Below are positions 60,125 through 64,000 of a stretch of 64,000 nucleotides of DNA, piece after piece. The DNA lies in NCBI GenBank assembly GCA_020055645.1, contig CM034546.1, positions 66,216,001-66,280,000 on the forward strand, given 5' to 3'. A program made the translations under genes and the position numbers. Every line of letters begins with the position of its first letter. Within the stretch, counting starts at the first letter, position 1. The stretch comes from Tomocerus qinae. Its lineage: Eukaryota > Arthropoda > Collembola > Entomobryomorpha > Tomoceridae. The notes beneath the pieces were generated by a model. It saw nothing but the letters and a program-made list of their open reading frames with translations. It ran no database searches and was not told the DNA's origin.

Positions 60125-61091
60125 GTTTACTGCCTCACTACAAAGTGATAGTACAGTGATATTGCCAATTCCCTCAACATTGGCACTTTTGTTAATTAGT
60201 ACCCGAGAAGACTAAGGCAGTCATTTACGAGTCACTGTTATGTTGTAGGACTGTTATCGGAAGTCTACTAGCCCAACAAAGACATGTTATCCAAGCTACC
60301 CTCGAAGTTGTGCTTAACCTTAGTCTTAATTCCACATTACCAATTCAAACACTCGCCTTTAAACAGCCCTCGGCCATTTCACCAAGCCAAAGAATTGAAC
60401 TGACAGTGGAAGTACACATTGATTAGTCAGACGACTGAGTACTCCACCAAGCCAACGTGTGGTTGGATGGGGATGAGCCATACTTAGACGGTAACAACTT
60501 GGCAGGGGAATAATGGGAAATAATGTAACATTGACAAAATATTGAAATTACCTTTGTTAATTGGGCTTCATGGCTTCTATTCCACACACCAGATGGGGTG
60601 TGGAAAGTTTCCACATCAGAAGGTATAATTTTATCGATTTTTAATAAATCACGTGCTGAACAAATGATCACACAGCTAAGCCGTCGTTAGCGCGCGGATG
60701 TGGAAGGATCGTTATGGTTAATATGGTTATCTTTGATTTTACCCAGGTTGTTTATTTTGATTTCAATGTGCCTATAGTCAGGGCATCATTGAAATCGAGA
60801 AAAGTGAAGAAAGTTATTATCTAAAATCGCAAAAACAACCATGGTATTTTTTCAATGACCCTTGAATTCTTTTTCTGGCTAATATTTGAACAAACTATAA
60901 TTTTAAATCCTAAAAATGACTGAAAACCGAAGAGTAAATAGTTCATGCAAAATCAGTCAAACCATCTTTGCCATATAAGTATTAAAAATACATTTACTGC
61001 ACACAAAAGAAATCCAAAATACGTAATATATTATACACATTATTACATACATATTATTATGCAATTTGAAGGTATTTTATAAAATAGCTGG
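60125..61091. other. Gap between the duplicate block and the lectin gene
   Basis: 60125-60465 is unmatched DNA inserted in the exon-1 relic; 60466-60520 is the remaining exon-1 fragment. After that, no gene is seen. Confidence 0.45.
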
Positions 61092-64000
61092 TCAGCCAAA
61101 GAACATAATCCACCCTGCAACAAGTAAATAAGTAAAAGTAAAGTTTGCTTTTATGGTTGTAATTGGAATTTTTTGAGATAAAAATAACTTACATGGGCAA
61201 CCACATCCACAAGGACCTCGTTGACCACAACCATTTGGAGGTTCCGCTACAAAATGACATCACACATGAAAATTAATTTGAATTAACTTCTGCTAAGTTA
61301 AAATATAAACAAGTTACGGTCTTTACTTTTGGTATGATGTAATATGCCATATGATAAATATTTCAATTTCAACATTCATATCGAAAAATTCGGCGAGTTT
61401 AATAACGGTGCATTGCATAACGCATAACCCTATGTAACGGATTTGTTAATTTATCGAAGTCATTGGGTTAGGGTAAGTTAGTAAGCACAAATACTGTTTT
61501 AATAATAAACCTCTAAGCAGGTTACCCGTTGTCCACCGCACGCAACGTGATTTTGTCGGGTGCCATCCGTATACCGTATATGCCAAAAATTTAGGCAAAG
61601 ACATCGTTTTTGGCAGGTAATAAATACGATTTTTGGCAATATTTTTTAGTTAGAATGCCATACCCTATTTTTGTGCTAATTTTACAACATTTGCGGCAAT
61701 TTACAGCATCCAGCATTTACAGCACACTCGATACGCGATACCTTGTGGTGAAAACAGGTGGAAGTCATGCCTGCCACATGTTCATTTCAGTTCGTGTAAT
61801 TAATGGGCCTATGTTTGTCACTTGAATAAAGCTGAACGTCAAACCAGGGTTAAGTGTTATTGGAAAAGACAAGCGTTAATCCCTTTTACATCTCTTTCCG
61901 AGTTGAAAATAAATCTTTCCCCTAACCCTACAGTTTGTGCCAAATTAAATAAATCTTTTATGGAGACAAGAAGTAAAAACGATTTCCCTTGGTGGAATTT
62001 AATCAATCTTCAAACCTGGGGCATTTCCAGTTGCCAGAGTTGTCGCCAGAGTTGTTGTCGCCAGAGTTGTTGTCGGCAGAGTTGTTGTCTGAGGGCCAGT
62101 TCTAGCAAAATTTATTATGTTTTCTTGTGTGCACGGTGATAATAAATCTAAAATAATCAATGAAAAATAACGGATATTATATACAAGACATTGCTTAGAT
62201 CTAATAAGATATGTGGTGTGTCGAATATTGTGTTATTAAATTATAGCTAATACCTAAATCATAATTAACTTATTTGTCTAAAATCCCAATCGATAGAAAC
62301 AACCAGGGCCGTGGTAGATGAAATACGATAAAATTAATTTCGTCTATGGACAAAACGAATTTCACCCGGACAATTTTCATTTGGTTCAGTCAATATGCAT
62401 TTGAATTCTAATGATAATTGACTGTGGCTGAATACATGTGATACCAAATGCCACAATCAGAATTGAAATAAATTATGTTATTCCAAACATATGCGTGCTT
62501 ATTATCTAAAGACGACCGGACTACCAGAAAACACCTACAAAATAATCTCCAACTTTGATCCTGCGTTTGTGTCTCTTTACCAACGGTTGTTTTATTTAAT
62601 AACACTTTATTAACAAACAGGGAGAGAAAAAAGGGAATTATGAAGGTGACCATACTTCCTGTTGAAATTTTATAATTTAAAAAACAATAAAATGTGTCAT
62701 TTCCAGATATTCTTACAGATATATTTTTAGAGTAGTGTTTCTGAACATTATGTGGAAGTCTTAATGTTTCACCTCAGGGTTAGTAGTTTAAGATGAAGTT
62801 CTTAATGTATTTTTAAAAAGCAAAATAGTCCCATTTTTAAAAACGACGCTCTTTTACCTTTTATGTAAAAAACGTATTTTGTTCCTTACACAGACGTCAT
62901 TACAGCTTAGGGTATACTCCAAAAAGGTCCAAAGAAATAAACATGATCTATGTACTTGTCTAACTAAATCATGATCTGCCAAATAGGCTTAATCTAAATC
63001 TAATTTCTGCTTTAATTCATTTAAATCCTGGCTCATTTTTGTGTCAAAATGTCGTGTAAATTTGGAAAAGTTGTAAAAAATAGATAAGTAGCGCGCCGAT
63101 GAGATGGTTTATAAATAAGAGATTCCTACAATTGACCCATTTGGCTTACAAAACCAAGCAAATTAATATAAATGTGTTAAAGTTTGTTCATTGTTGCTGT
63201 TTTCAACAATAGTAATAATTTAAAATTTGCTACCCCTTTCTTTCTATTTCGCTAACGTTTGTTAACGCTTACACCTTACAACACCTTAATGGTAAAAATA
63301 TAAATATCTCACCTGTTGAATACTGTTTATTGATGCACAGAAGTCGTTTACCAACTGTATGACCCTCGCATCTTAAGCCGTAAAATAGCTTGTAAGGCTT
63401 CGATTCCAATTGCCTCAATGCTCCAACTTCCAAACAATACTCACTTTTCGGTGGAGCGTTATTGTAAACCGTTGATTCCCCGTCAATGATATTTCCCGTC
63501 AATAGGTTTTTCCACTGTCCACCATAAGCATGGACATCGGTCCAACCAATAGCCTCAATATCCCCAAATGCAGCTTTGAGATCATTTAAATCCTCTGAAG
63601 TAGATGGACTGACTAGGGCCTGGCCCCGGTTATGGCATGCACAAACGGCTTCAAAATACGTTAACTGTATGGAAATGAAATTCAAAGTTGGGGTAAGTTG
63701 GTTGTGAATTCACATTATCTTATCTGTGGCTATAACTTAAATAAAACTAAACAGAAATCAACTTTTTGTCTGCGCATAAAAAAATGAAAATTTACCCATT
63801 TAACCAAGCCTTAAAGTATTTAATTAGAAACAATAGAGACGTCTTTAAATATGAAATTAACAATAAATTATTATCATTTTCTATGTAAAAATATCGCAAT
63901 AATACTTTGCAACGAAACCAATTGAGAAAATGACAATAATAATCGTATTAAATATCTTACTGATATGGAATACGGTGGTATTGGAACTTTTGCACATTGC
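61092..64000 (-). CDS. C-type lectin-domain protein with Cys-rich tail, 3' part
   Basis: Probably secreted, carbohydrate- or ligand-binding. Exons on the minus strand: (64000)-63961, 63664-63313, 61246-61193, 61114-61092; GT-AG, phases consistent; the 5' end lies beyond the window. Exons 63961 and 63664 give a CTLD: CAKVPIPPYSIS, LTYFEAVCACHNRGQALVSP, WTDVHAYGGQWKNLLTG, APPKSEYCLEV and GLRCEGHTVGKRLLCIN, with the four conserved disulphide cysteines in YFEAVCACHN, EYCLEV, LRCEG and LLCIN. No EPN/QPD or WND calcium-sugar motif is evident, so classical sugar binding is doubtful. A 54-nt exon adds a Cys/Gly-rich segment (PPNGCGQRGPCGCGCP), and the last exon only WWIMFFG and the stop. The intron between them is about 2 kb. 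The tail is small, but its splice sites are good. Confidence 0.8.
62030..62095. repeat. Short tandem repeat, ~15-18 bp unit (GTTGTYGCCAGA)
   Basis: Four to five copies of CCAGAGTTGTTGTCG-like units in the lectin gene's long intron. They give a spurious Cys/Gln/Ser-rich open frame on the plus strand. Confidence 0.75.

Overview
The window is nuclear DNA of an AT-rich, intron-bearing animal. GT-AG introns, a four-gene tandem array of clan-2-type cytochrome P450s, a thioester protein of the alpha-2-macroglobulin/TEP family, a C-type lectin, an F-box protein, a zinc-finger protein with a ZAD-like N-terminus and many short non-autonomous DNA transposons all fit an arthropod. A springtail (Collembola) or related hexapod is my best guess; this is inference, not a database match.

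Layout. 1.46-3.52 kb (+): a two-frame LRR-like gene, probably one gene split by an indel. 5.4-29.0 kb (-): four P450 genes, each with seven exons and identical intron positions and phases. An F-box/LRR gene (11.1-13.7 kb, -) lies between P450 copies 1 and 2, and two short relics of it, each beside a 20-bp minisatellite, lie 3' of copies 3 and 4. The repeated unit was therefore F-box gene plus P450. 30.1-34.5 kb (-): a thioester protein gene with a frameshift before its receptor-binding domain. 34.57-40.38 kb: a 5.8-kb DNA transposon (CACTA/Tnp2-like transposase plus a DUF4806-like second gene), inserted about 65 bp upstream of the thioester gene body. 40.4-47.1 kb: no recognisable gene, but several terminal-inverted-repeat elements, a ~589-bp tandem repeat and a 41-bp palindrome. 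47.2-48.3 kb (-): an orphan gene. 51.35-55.04 kb (+): a four-exon gene for a ZAD-like plus 23-finger C2H2 protein. 56.6-60.5 kb: a decayed duplicate of the 47.6-51.9 kb block. 61.1-64.0 kb (-): the 3' part of a C-type lectin gene with a cysteine-rich tail, running off the right edge.

Main points. The four P450 copies are not equivalent. Only copy 1 keeps every classic motif: copy 2 has lost the C-helix Trp, and copies 3 and 4 have Gly in place of the I-helix acidic residue. Copies 2 and 3 group together up to intron 4, while 1+2 and 3+4 group in exons 5-7, which indicates recombination at the intron 4/exon 5 boundary. Several transposon insertions can be polarised because a paralogous copy in the same window carries the empty site. 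Four separate reading frames break at or near short homopolymers or microrepeats, so base-level assembly errors should be excluded before any of these genes is called dead.
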